In this document: piece by piece, positions 10,193 to 20,379 of the stretch
How positions within the stretch are numbered: the first letter of the stretch is position 1
Layout of the letters: the number at the start of each line of letters is the position of its first letter
From: Ampullaceana balthica
Taxonomy: Eukaryota; Mollusca; Gastropoda; Lymnaeidae
DNA: 64,000 nucleotides
NCBI GenBank assembly: GCA_944989445.1
Contig: CALYLW010000014.1
Location: forward strand, 2,330,978 to 2,394,977
Direction of reading: 5' to 3'
The notes under the pieces: model-generated
Told to the model about the DNA's origin: nothing
Database searches by the model: none
What the model saw: the letters and a program-made list of their open reading frames with translations, nothing else
Made by a program: the position numbers and the translations under genes

Positions 10193-13100
10193 CTCACAAC
10201 GTCAATGATGCTCTTCTAGATGACATTGGAAAACATCACGTTCTTGAAAAACCAATAGCAATAATCCATGTCATTGAGTTCCAGAAACGTGGGCTTCCGC
10301 ATGATCAAATACTATTAATTTTACGCAGCGAGGGCAAGCCTAACGACGGTGAACAAGTGGATAGAATGATTTCTGCAGAAATACCAGACAGTGCAACACA
10401 GCCTCGACTGCATGAAATAGTCACCAAACACAGTATTCATGTGCCCTGTGGGAAACACAACATGAGCTCTCCATGCATGGTTGATGGATCCTGTTCAAAG
10501 AAGTTTCCGAAGCCGTTCTGTGAAGAAACAATCGTGAATGTTGACGGTTATCCCAAAAATAGGCGACGGAACAATGGTGTAACAGCAATCGTCAATAGCC
10601 GAGTAATTGACAGCTCATGGCATGGGTCGTTCCTTACAATCCGTACCTCAGCCTAAAGTACAACTGTCATATCAACGTCGAGAGCTGTGCTTCCATAAAA
10701 AGTGTCAAATATCTGTTTAAATACGTCTACAAAGGGCATGATTGCGCCAATATCTCCATTAAGGAACACGGGACCATGAACCACGATGAGATCACCTCCT
10801 TTATGGACTCTAGATATGTGAGCGCGCCTGGGGCTGCTTGGCGCCTTTTTTGGGTTCCATATGCACAAGCAGTCTCATGCAATTATTATACTCCAAGTTC
10901 ATCTCCCTGGCGAGCAATCAGTAATTTTTAAATCCCTTATATTAACTTCGCGGCCGTCTCATTATCTCTCTCATCATCTCATGGGCTGGGCGGGCGGAAA
11001 AAGAAAAGTCGAAAATGACCCACTTTCAGTGATCCGATCGAGCTGAAATTTAGCACACGGACCCGACTCACCTAACAATGCATCGTATCAAAATTTCAGA
11101 TCGATCGATAGTACCGTAATTAAATTAATGCATTTTTTGTTTATCCTTATATAAGGTATGTAATTCAAATTCACTGTTTGTTATTGTTTTTTTTTCCACG
11201 TGAAAAATTGAGTAGACGCGTTGAGGCGGCCCATCGAAGCACCGCGGCGCTTTTGTTTACATTTTACGTGTCAAGCCGAGCTCGGTCAAGCGAATCGGTG
11301 ACCAGACTTTTCCCCTCTCACCCTCCCCCCCCCCGGGGTTATGAAGCAAACTTGAGTTAAGACAGATTCAGTCTGTAAATGTTTGAAAATAATCAATACT
11401 GTTAGTTATGTCTCATATATAAGGGATTTATAGTCAAAAACGTTGTTTTTACGGGTTTGTTTTATTAAATCCCTTATATTAACTTCGCGGCCGTCTCGTC
11501 ATCTCATCATCTCTCTCATCATCTCATGGGCTGGGCGAGCGGAAAAACAAAAGTCGAAAATGACCCACTTCCAGGGATCCGATCGAGCTGAAATTTGGCA
11601 CACGGGCCCGTCTCACCTAACAATGCATCGTATTAAAATTTTAGATCGATCGATTGTACCTTAAATAAATTAATGCATTTTTAGTTTTTCCTGATATAAC
11701 GTATGTAATTCAAATTCACGGTTTGGTTATGTTTTTTTCTCACGTGAGTTTGAGTTGACGCTTAGACGTCGACCGTCGTGCCGACACCCCCTCACGTCCC
11801 ATCCCCCGTTAAAAGACAGGGGACATCACTCGGTGTCAGTCTGTAAATATTTGTGGCGTTGGAAAATAATCAATACTTATAATTATGACTCAAATATAAG
11901 GGATTTATAGTAGAAAACGTTGTTTTTACGGGTTTGTTTTATTACTACTGATAACGTTGAGACTGCAGCACAGAACGTAGCTTCTAGAGACACTACTTTA
12001 ACGGCATAGTTCAAACTAAATCAACAATACCAGATGGCTACAGGTATACTATACATTGACATACCTGAACATTATGTTTTTCACGAGAAGACCAGAACAT
12101 GGCAGAGAAGGCAAATGGGTGCTGACAGAATAATTTGTCGTATGTACTCTGTCAGTTTAGCTTCATACATTCAGCGCTTCTGCTTGCGCTTACTTCTCCT
12201 TCATGTGCTAAGTGCAAATTCCTTTGAGGACCTTCGGACCGTCCATGGTGTTACATATGCAACATTCAAGGAAGCGGCACAACACTGATGCCTCTTCAAT
12301 GACGAGCAGGACTGTCTGGGATATGACGTTACATGATGCAGTTGCCGAAAAGATGCCCTCTCTCCTATGGGAATTATTTGCACATATGTGCCTGCTCGCA
12401 TCCCCTTCAAATATTCCACAATTGTTCCAGAAATATAAAGAATACTTTTATGAAGATTTTACGTTGCAGTTTCGTCACGAAGTGAATTGCGAACACTGCT
12501 TCAATTTGGCCCTTACTGATATTCAATTGATCTTTATTGCCAATAGGAAAACCTGAGAGATTTTCGTTTTACCTGTTCCACCAAGTCAGGTGGAAGACAT
12601 ACAGGACAGCGTTTTTGATCCGGTCCAACAGCTCAGCAAAGCAACAGATATGGTACGGAGTCTCAATGAACAGCAGAGACACGCATTTGATGAAATTATG
12701 GCAGCCGCAGCCAATGATCATCTTCCTCATAGGTGTTACTTTCGTAACGGACCTGGTGGCAGTGGTAAAACATATTTGTACACAACCTTGCTTGCATCCT
12801 TTAGAGGGGAACAGAAGATTGCCTTAGCTACTACATCAACTGGAATCGCGGCCAATTTACTGGAAGGTGGTCGAACGTATCATTCCCAATTTCAACTTCC
12901 CGTCCCAATTATCGACACCTCAGCCCCCAGAATGAGAATGACCTCCTCCGATGCTGACATTCTCCGAAGAGCCACAATAATCATCTGGGATCTATCCTCG
13001 ATTGCCTCTAAGTACGCATTGAAATGCGTGAATAAACTCTTACAAGATATCATGCAAAATGACAAACCTTTCGGAGGAAAAATCATTATCTTGGGTAGGG

Positions 13101-14052
13101 ACTTCAGACGACCTTGCCCATTGTTGCTCATGGAACCAGGGCCGCCATTGCCGAAACGAGTATTAAGTTTACCGATCTTTGGTCTAAATTTACAATTCTC
13201 ACATTGATAAGAATGTGCGATCTATCGATCCAAAATTTACGTCTTCGTTAATGGAGCTAGACAATGAACATTAACCAATGAACATCGATTGGACGAGAAT
13301 ATGTTTGAAGTTCCAGCCCATATGGTCTGCACAGGATCTATTGTTTCCGAAATCTTCGGTGAGCGACTTCTAGCCGGAGATGCGGAAGAATTTGCAAATA
13401 AGTATATTCTCTTCCCTACAAATGCCGATGTGGACCATATCAATAGTCACGTTCAGCATTTACTTGAAGGAGAACCCAGAACATACGTTCCGACTCCATC
13501 GACGACTGCACGGCAGATGATAAAAACAATTATCCCGTGGAATTTCTACATCAATTGGCTCCTTCGGGAATGCCGCTTCATCAATTAACATTAAAAGTCG
13601 GTGCAATTATAATTCTTCTTCGCAATTTGAACACCAAACGAGGTCTATGCAACGGCACCAGATTGGTGGTTAGGTACCTCAAACCCAACCTCATCATTGC
13701 TGAACTTCTTTACGGAAGTGACAAAAGTCGCACTCTATTCACGCGTGCACCTTGCCCCGACAACAACAGACTTGCCTTTCATTCTACGGAGAAGGCAATT
13801 CCCTGTGAAGTTAGCTTTTGCAATGACAATAAAAAAATCGCAGGGCCAGACACTGGATAAGGTCGGTATCTACCTATAATACCACAACCTGTGTTTAGCC
13901 ACGGGCAAGTATACGTTGCTTTCTCCCGTGTACGCAGATCAGCAGATGTCAAGGTCCATATGGCAGATGGTCCTAAACAAGGGAAACTGCTCCACGACAG
14001 CTCCGCCTGCTACACTAAAAATGTGGTGTGCAAGGAAATCTATGATATTTAG
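10193..14052 (+). pseudogene. Helitron Rep-helicase (RepHel), broken
   Basis: Family role: rolling-circle replication initiator joined to a PIF1-type helicase. Rep remnant: 10220-10930 reads HVIEFQKRGLPHDQIL, where the family has an HxH metal site; here the second histidine is lost. SPCMVDGSCSKKFPKPF and, after a frameshift near 10620, VVPYNPYLSLKYNCHINVES follow. The reading is cut by the dimer at 10930-11943 and resumes TTDNVETAAQNVASRDTTLT. Helicase remnant: Walker A GPGGSGKTYL at about 12750-12780, a damaged DEAD-box-like region (about 12988), and the motif VI equivalent GKYTLLSPVYADQ in the wrong frame. Several stops and frameshifts (12288, 13207, 13588, 13860) make it non-functional, and the N-terminus is missing. 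Confidence 0.85.
10930..11943 (+). mobile_element. Helentron-like dimer inserted in Helitron coding region
   Basis: Two head-to-tail family 1 units (10930-11466 and 11467-11943), each starting AAATCCCTTATATTAAC and ending in the ACGGGTTTGTTTTATT tail. Removing it joins GTAATTTTT to ACTACTGATAAC and restores the Helitron frame (GEQSVIF then TTDNVE), so the ends are exact to one or two T residues. No target duplication longer than the T run is needed. Confidence 0.85.
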
Positions 14053-14053
14053 C

Positions 14054-14310
14054 TGTTCACATCGCATTGTGTTCATGGCAATAAAAGATACATGTTCTTT
14101 TCTATTGCAGTATTTCGTACATCTCTTTGTTAATTATTTTCATATCGTATAGTGTTCATGGCAATATAAGCAAAATGTTATTTTCTATTACAGTATTTCA
14201 TACATTTCTTTTTTATTTCTGTTCATATCGTATTCTGTTCATGGCAATAAAGGCCACATGGTTTTTTCTATTGCAGTATTTCGTATACTTCTTTGTTGTC
14301 CCTTCTGTCG
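14054..14310 (+). repeat. Three 85-bp tandem repeats in Helitron 3' region
   Basis: Three diverged copies of a unit that begins with tgttcatatcgtat, continues tgttcatggcaataa and ends with attgcagtatttcgtac. They follow the helicase stop and contain no gene. Confidence 0.8.
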
Positions 14311-14708
14311 GATTTCGTTCAGCTAGCTTCAGCAGGCTTTTGAACTAGTACATATATAAATGTATTTATAATTTACCAGAACAAGCACAAGACGAATGCA
14401 AATAAGCATGACGAATGACCCTCGTTAGAGTGGGCCAATCGAAGTTTATATTTGTCAAGCTAGGGTGTTGCATGGTGGGGGGGACAGGATGCTAATCGCA
14501 TTGCACATGTCTCGAGACCAACAATGCGCCAGTGGTCCGTCAACCACCCCCCCCCCTGACGTTCACTCGCGTTGTTCTGATTTCTTCGTGCTGTAGTTCG
14601 TGTCCGTTCTACCCCCCTTTTCTTTGCACTATATATGAGCAAGTCTGCGGCGTATGCAACGCCGCGGGTAGTACCTAGTTTGTTTAAACTGTCAACCTAT
14701 TTAAAAGG

Positions 14709-15791
14709 GTGCGTGGCCACTTTAATAGTCTAAAGTCTAAAAGTTCTGCAAGAATCAAGTCAGAAAATCATAAAAATTCTGCAATTTGGATTATGGGGGA
14801 CTTCAATCTTCCAGATATAAATTGGAAAAACTATACAATTGATAACCATCAAACTTATAAAGACATTAACGAACACTTTATAACACTATAAACAACTTAA
14901 ACCTAGAACAAATAGTAAAAAAACAACAAGGAAAAATAAAACACTAGATTTATTCCTAACCAATAGACCAGGACTAGTGTTAGACTATAAAATAATTCCT
15001 GGACTTTCCGACCATGATATTGTTAGCGTCACCAATACAATAAAAACTAAAATTAATAACATACCTAAAAGAATAATATATCTTTGGAATAAATGTAATT
15101 CCATAAAACTACACCAATCAGCAGCTAACTTCGAACAAAATTTCCTAAGTAAATTTAATACAAATAGCCCAGTAGAAGAAATTTGGAAAGATATAAAAGC
15201 AAATCTAAAAACTATTATGGATGAGAATGTTCCAAAAAAATTAACATCAAATAAAATTAACAATTTTAAATTAAAAAAGCTATGCAAACAAAAAGAGAAC
15301 TTATTTAAAAAATTGAAGGCAACCAATTCAAAAAGGATACACAAAAAGTACTTAAAGATTAAACACTGGACACAAAAACTTAGTCGAAACCTCCAAAATG
15401 AAAATATAAACAATTTAATTTCTAAAGATAACAATAAAAACTTATGGTCCTTTATCAAATCTAAAAAATGGAACCTACAGGAATAGCCAAACTAAAAGGC
15501 TCAAATGATAAAACCTATAATGATAATGAGACTAAAGCTAATGTCCTTAACACATATTTTGCATCATCATTCTCTACCTCAGGCGACAAGGGAGTGTTAA
15601 TAACTTTAAATAAAATGGAAGAAATAGGTAACATAACTGTAGACGAGATAGGTATACATTCACACCTAAAAAAATTAAAAATAAACAAAGCCACTGGCCC
15701 AGATGAATTGCCTGGAAGGTTTTTAAAAGAACTAAGCAATGAACTGTCCCCAATCCTTGTAGGTTTTTTTCAAGCCTCTCTAAACCAGTAA
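14709..15791 (+). pseudogene. Jockey-like LINE ORF2 fragment (endonuclease end to start of RT)
   Basis: Reading fragments 14709-14891, 14977-15486 and 15468-15791 in shifting frames. The end of an APE-type endonuclease is visible: IMGDFNLPDINWKNY, then LDYKIIPGLSDHDIV with the SDH motif. A lysine-rich linker follows, then the RT start NKATGPDELPGRFLKELSNE. It closely matches the LINE at 20380 but stops at LNQ-TAA, and the RT core is absent. Frameshifts near 14890 and 15470 make it inactive. Confidence 0.8.
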
Positions 15792-16375
15792 TTTGGTGCG
15801 CTGCTTTCTAAAATTAGTAGCGTCACGGACAGACAGACATGACAGACAGACAGACGTGATAGAGATTGCAAATTATGTATATTGATAATCATCGCGAACC
15901 TTCGTCTGGTAATATTTATTTTGATAAGTTATTTCTTAATAATTTATGGAATTTCCTAAAAAGATAACGCAAAACACCTTTCAGCACTCAGTACTCTATC
16001 AACATTTAATCTACAACTGACAAGGAAGTATGAATAAATTTATATAAAATAGAAGAAATAGGTAACATAACTGTAGACGAGATAGGTATACAAAAACTCA
16101 TAAAATAACTTTAAAATAAATAAAGCTACTGGTCCAGATGAATTGTCTGCAAGGTTATTGAAAGAACTAAGCAATGATAAATATAACATCGGCATCCTTC
16201 CGTCTGGTATTATTTTTTTAAATTTTGATAATTATTCAGGTTATTGCTTACTAATTTCTGGAATTTCCTAAAAAGAAAGATAACCCAAAATACCGTTCAG
16301 CAATTCAGTACTCTTATCAACATTTAATTTACAACTTTAATAAATATGCAAGAATAGACATACATCATTTTAAAG
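15792..16375 (+). mobile_element. Internally deleted LINE 3' remnant, partly duplicated
   Basis: A Helitron-related module (15792-15885, GTGCGCTGCTTTCTAAAATT and GACAGACAGACA) is followed by two tandem pieces of a deleted LINE (to about 16020, and 16040-16375). Both go from ELSN-coding sequence straight to a 3' end with ATCAACATTTAAT. The same deleted LINE precedes gene C (27095-32460, split) and gene D (50860-52840, split). Its end lies about 25 bp before the start codon chosen for gene B. Confidence 0.65.
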
Positions 16376-16647
16376 CGTAGGACGTAATAATGAGTAATAG
16401 ATGAGCAAATTCGTTTCAATGTCGAACTACATAAACAGACACAAAGAAATGTTTCAAGGATCAACTATAAATTCAAATAAGCCTAGGAAGACGCCACCCA
16501 AGCGAGAAATCCCACCTTGGAGTGACCAGCTAGAAACGGTTGTCATCCAATTATTCCAGTGCGTTGTAGATGAGGACCGAGTCTCGATGGCCATGGTAAA
16601 ATGTGTGTCTTGATATTAAATAACACCTATGCCCGTAGCTATACGTG

Positions 16648-16848
16648 AGTGGCGTCACTAAAATATGTGAGGGGTGCGGACCGCATCGGGTGACACCATC
16701 ACAAGTGGTGACAACAAAATGTAAGTTTGTGTATGTTCCCGTTATTTGGCACTAGGAAACTGGAAGAAGGCAGGTCTATGGGGTAAGTCGTGAAGGGGTG
16801 ACACAATGAGCTATTAAACTTGGTGACACTAATCCTAGTGACGTAATA
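16648..16848. mobile_element. MITE (AGTGGCGTCACTAGGG ends), gene B copy
   Basis: Starts GTGGCGTCACTA, ends CCTAGTGACG, with GGTGACACCATCACAAG and GGTGACACTAATCC inside. The same element sits at the same place in intron 1 of genes C and D, so it predates the duplications. Confidence 0.75.
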
Positions 16849-16914
16849 TATGTCAATTAGGACATAGTTTGTTTTTTACCACGCTTTTATTAACTCACTT
16901 TCGTTCCTGTTTGT

Positions 16915-17130
16915 GTTTCTGTCCACAATTTTTCAAATCTGCCAACGTAAAATTAAACCACTTTTGATGGTTCTAGAGATCTCAAAATTTTACCACAGAT
17001 AGATCTTGGATGACAATGCATTGTGTCAAAATTTCAGATCGATCAAACGTACCGTTATTAAATTATTGAACTTTTTTAGTTTATCTATATATAAGCATAT
17101 GTATTATCCGTGTGCCCTTGTTTACATTAC
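16915..17130 (+). mobile_element. Diverged Helentron-like fragment
   Basis: Contains aatgcattgtgtcaaaattt followed by cagatcgatcaaacgtaccg and tttagtttatctatatataa, the core of the array unit at 1-3480, without the usual ends. Confidence 0.55.
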
Positions 17131-18154
17131 ATTCTCGTGCCGAGTTCACACCAACCCCAACCACATCAACCATGTTTAACATCAAGGGGAGATCAGTCGT
17201 TTCCAGGCTGTACATGTTTGTCGGGCTATGCGAATTATATTTGAACACAATTAATGCTTCATAACTCACCATAGCATACACTTAGACTAAAAAGAATAAA
17301 ATAAATACAAGTAAAAAAGATTTTTAAAAACCACGTTTTTATAAGCAGACTAAAAAGAAGAAAACAATTGTTTTTTTCACAGAATTGTGAAGTAAAATTC
17401 TTTTTCTGGATTTATCAAAATTTCAAACTTATATGCACAAGTACTATGATGTAATATGACTAAAAACGTGAGCGTGGGCTTTTTAGGCGTTTGGCTAAAA
17501 TGATTAGGGTTTACAAATGACGAGTAAGAAAATGAGTGAATTGAAATAGTTAAGCCTGATGAATTACGGACACTTCGACCCCGGACGTTTCGACCCCGGT
17601 CGGTTCGACCCTGCCAGTTCGACCACAGGACGTTTCGACTCCAGGACGTTTCGGCCCTTTCGTTTCTACACCGTGATATGTTTTTTTTTATTCTTTGTTG
17701 TTTTAAATTATTTTTTTCTAAATTATTTTCTGGTATATTATTAATATTATCAATATAAAATTAAAAACAGTATCTCCACTCATATCCCAAACACACTTAA
17801 AAGGATCTAATTTATTATTGGGTTTTTTAAATGTTTATATTTAAGTCGTTCAAAGATTTTCCGCTTATAAAAACGTGTTTTTAAAAAAAAAGAATTTTAG
17901 TTCTATTTATTTAAAAATACTTTCAAAGTCTCATCCATTTTTCTTTTTATTTCCATTTTTTGTGTTTGTCACCATTCAGTTAAAATTTTAAAGTCTCGAA
18001 TGGGCAAAATTCATATCATGCTCTTCTGTTTTACGCATTTATAGGAACCATAATGAGCAAATGCATTGACCTTGAGATCGTGAGATTTATAAAGTCTGAC
18101 CATATCGAATTGATAGAAGTGTTTTTTTTACAACCAAAAAAATATTTTTTTCAG
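17131..18154 (+). other. Intron 1 / intron 4 remnant of gene B
   Basis: No gene seen. From about 17920 it is F-box intron sequence, with the deletion junction that removed exons 2-4 at about 17965. The short repeat at 17559 is listed separately. Confidence 0.6.
17559..17665 (+). repeat. Short tandem repeat, GGACGTTTCGACCCC-like
   Basis: Six or seven imperfect copies of a 12 to 15 nt motif (gacacttcgaccccgg, acgtttcgaccccggtcg, gttcgaccctgcc and so on). An open frame through it is an accident of the repeat. Confidence 0.75.
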
Positions 18155-18939
18155 CGATTCACCAACATTTCAACGTTGAAAATGACATTTGTAGTCTAAC
18201 CACCAGATTGTTGTTTGTAGTTTGAAGTCCTGCACATATCATACGAAACGAGAAAAGGCGGACTAAAATGCACATGGTCAGTTCACCTGTGAAAATCCCC
18301 ATTCTGTATGACAGAGAATATGACATGTAGAAGGAGGAAGATAATCTTTTTATGTTTTACTCAAACAAAAGCTCCATAGCTCCATGAGCAGTGAGTCCCG
18401 GAGAACACAGTGAAAAGTCCCATTCTATGAAACCTTTTCCTACTTGTACGATGGGAGATGTACAGTCAAGCTTCCGAAAGTATAGCGAGCGAACTGCACG
18501 ACTCGTATATCAAAATAATTTATAAGTAAAACAACATTCAATGAATAAGTTAATCATGGTTGATTCATTTAAGAGATATTCAAAATTAAAACAAGCGAGA
18601 AGCAATACCAAACATTGAATATCCCCTGTTCTTTGGTTTACAAAATGTGCTACTTTTTATATTTTAAAGTCTGATTTGTTATACTGATCTTAGAGTTACA
18701 AATCAGAGCATTGTTCATTTATTTAAATCACATACATTTAATGAACATAAAGAATACATAAAAACCTGTGAAATGAAGCTAAATATTTTATCGATAGCTA
18801 TATCTCTATTACAAGTGTTGTATACAAAAAGAAAAAATATTTTTTCCGTCCTTGAAAGCGTGTTATGTATTGGTTGATATTTTTTGAAAATTAAAATACA
18901 TACCTTGAATTCCTACAGCATGGTTTGTATACTAGTGAC

Positions 18940-19128
18940 CAATGTTCCCACTAAAATTCGTTAGTCAGTGTGAAAAGTAAAAAAAACAACAACTTGTGTA
19001 CAAAGCTGCACATAATCCATTTTTTGTGCAATATTTAACAACATTATCTGCACGTTAAAAGTTAACAGCTACGCGGCGTCGGTCAGATGTCTGCGCTGCC
19101 ACGCAGCCGCTCAGCTTAAAGGGAACAT
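18940..19128. mobile_element. hAT MITE (CAATGTTCCC ends), gene B copy
   Basis: Starts CAATGTTCCC and ends AAGGGAACATG, flanked by CTAGTGAC and CTAGTTCT-like sequence. Family members are at 33381 and 43038. Confidence 0.75.
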
Positions 19129-19469
19129 GGCTAGTTCTTGTTCCTAAAAAATTGTATTTAAATTATTTACAGGTTATAAATGGTCACAAGGCTTACGCGT
19201 GTAAAATAACCTAGTCTAGAAATTTATGAATGAACATCTTACCAAGGCATTTTATGTTACAGAAGTAAATTATTCAGGAATTCTGGTAAGCAACAATGCT
19301 TGGAAGCAATTGATCAATACCCACTCAGACCTAGTAGCGGACATTTACGGCATTGAAGACGAGAGAGAATCAAAGCTCAGTCTTGACATTTTGTTGCCAG
19401 CGGTGCCAACTGCCAATGTCGACTTTTTTATATTACTCATCTTGTTGTTTGTTTACATAAAGAATTTAG

Positions 19470-19644
19470 CAGAGGGGTAACAACGACTTGGAATCGGGGC
19501 AGTTGCTAAGGGCACCGAGGGCTAATCCTTAAATATTTTTTTCAAATTTATTATTTTCCTACCCCTTTTGATATCCATGTATCATTTGTCAAGGGCGCAA
19601 AAAATAAATTAGTAAAGGTTGCGGAAAACCCAGTTACGCTTCTG
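19470..19644. mobile_element. hAT-type MITE (CAGAGGGGTAAC ends)
   Basis: Starts CAGAGGGGTAAC and ends GTTACGCTTCTG. It is flanked by GAATTTAG and CAATTTAG, an 8-bp duplication with one mismatch. Genes A and D are uninterrupted here. Confidence 0.8.
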
Positions 19645-20379
19645 CAATTTAGTGAGTATCCCTACGAGGTAAAAAAAAATCCACACATGTTTTTTAAGAA
19701 AACAATAGTATCCTTAAGTTTGAAACAAACTTCCGACGAGTTCAAACCAAAGGAAGTATAACGAATGGAGTTATTAATTTAAAGAGAGTGTTTGTTCATT
19801 TGATATGAAGAGAACTTTTTAATAAAAAAAACAAGACATTTGGAAAATATCTATACACGCACCTTAACAAATTTCTCATAATCTTATAAAATTTCCAATA
19901 ATTTTTATCTACTTATTTCGCGACTTTTCAACCCTATTAACACACGGTGTGATCATGATCGCTATGACGTCAACGAAAGATTCTTCGAGTGTTTGTTACA
20001 TTTTAAAACTCATTTGTGCAGTTAAAACGCACTCCTCTATAAAAAAAAATGTCATTCGCATGTCAAAGAATTGTTAACAGGATTTATTCAATATAAAAAC
20101 TCTAATTTTACCGTAAATGAATGGTTTTTTTTCTTTCTAATGTACGCGTCTCCTTAAGTAAGCAGCCCATAGGTCTACTTCATATTTTGAATTTATGTCC
20201 ACTTGTCTAATTGCATGAGGCTGAATCTGTTAAATTGATTTTCAACTTGAATTCTCCAAAAAATAGACTTGAAAATTGCATGATTACCTAATTTAGGGAT
20301 GAAAATAACTTTTAAGTGATCAGTAGATCCAAAAAAAAACAACATGACTGCAATCAATTAAACCCAATGACCCATGGAG

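Larger units (their letters stand above)
10055..14678 (+). mobile_element. Helitron, decayed, with coding remnants
   Basis: The 3' end is textbook: a hairpin GCGGCG-TATGCAA-CGCCGC (14648-14666) followed by GGGTAGTACCTAG and a flanking T. The 5' end is placed tentatively at TCTAATACATAATCGC after an A. Within lie Rep and helicase remnants (separate entry), an inserted Helentron-like dimer, and a 3' non-coding part with three 85-bp repeats. The leader near 10160-10195 (acgtcattgttttagctca) resembles 46435-46460, linking a shorter element there to this family. The element lies between gene A and the LINE remnants before gene B. Confidence 0.75.

Noticed and set aside
11178..11664. Small proteins in the Helentron-like dimer
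   Set aside because: Frames are not conserved between units and contain no domain.
14985..15458. 157-residue minus-strand hydrophobic frame
   Set aside because: Antisense shadow of the lysine/asparagine-rich LINE linker.
17559..17744. Peptide with FDPGRFDPGRFDP repeats
   Set aside because: Chance reading of a short tandem repeat; no gene context.
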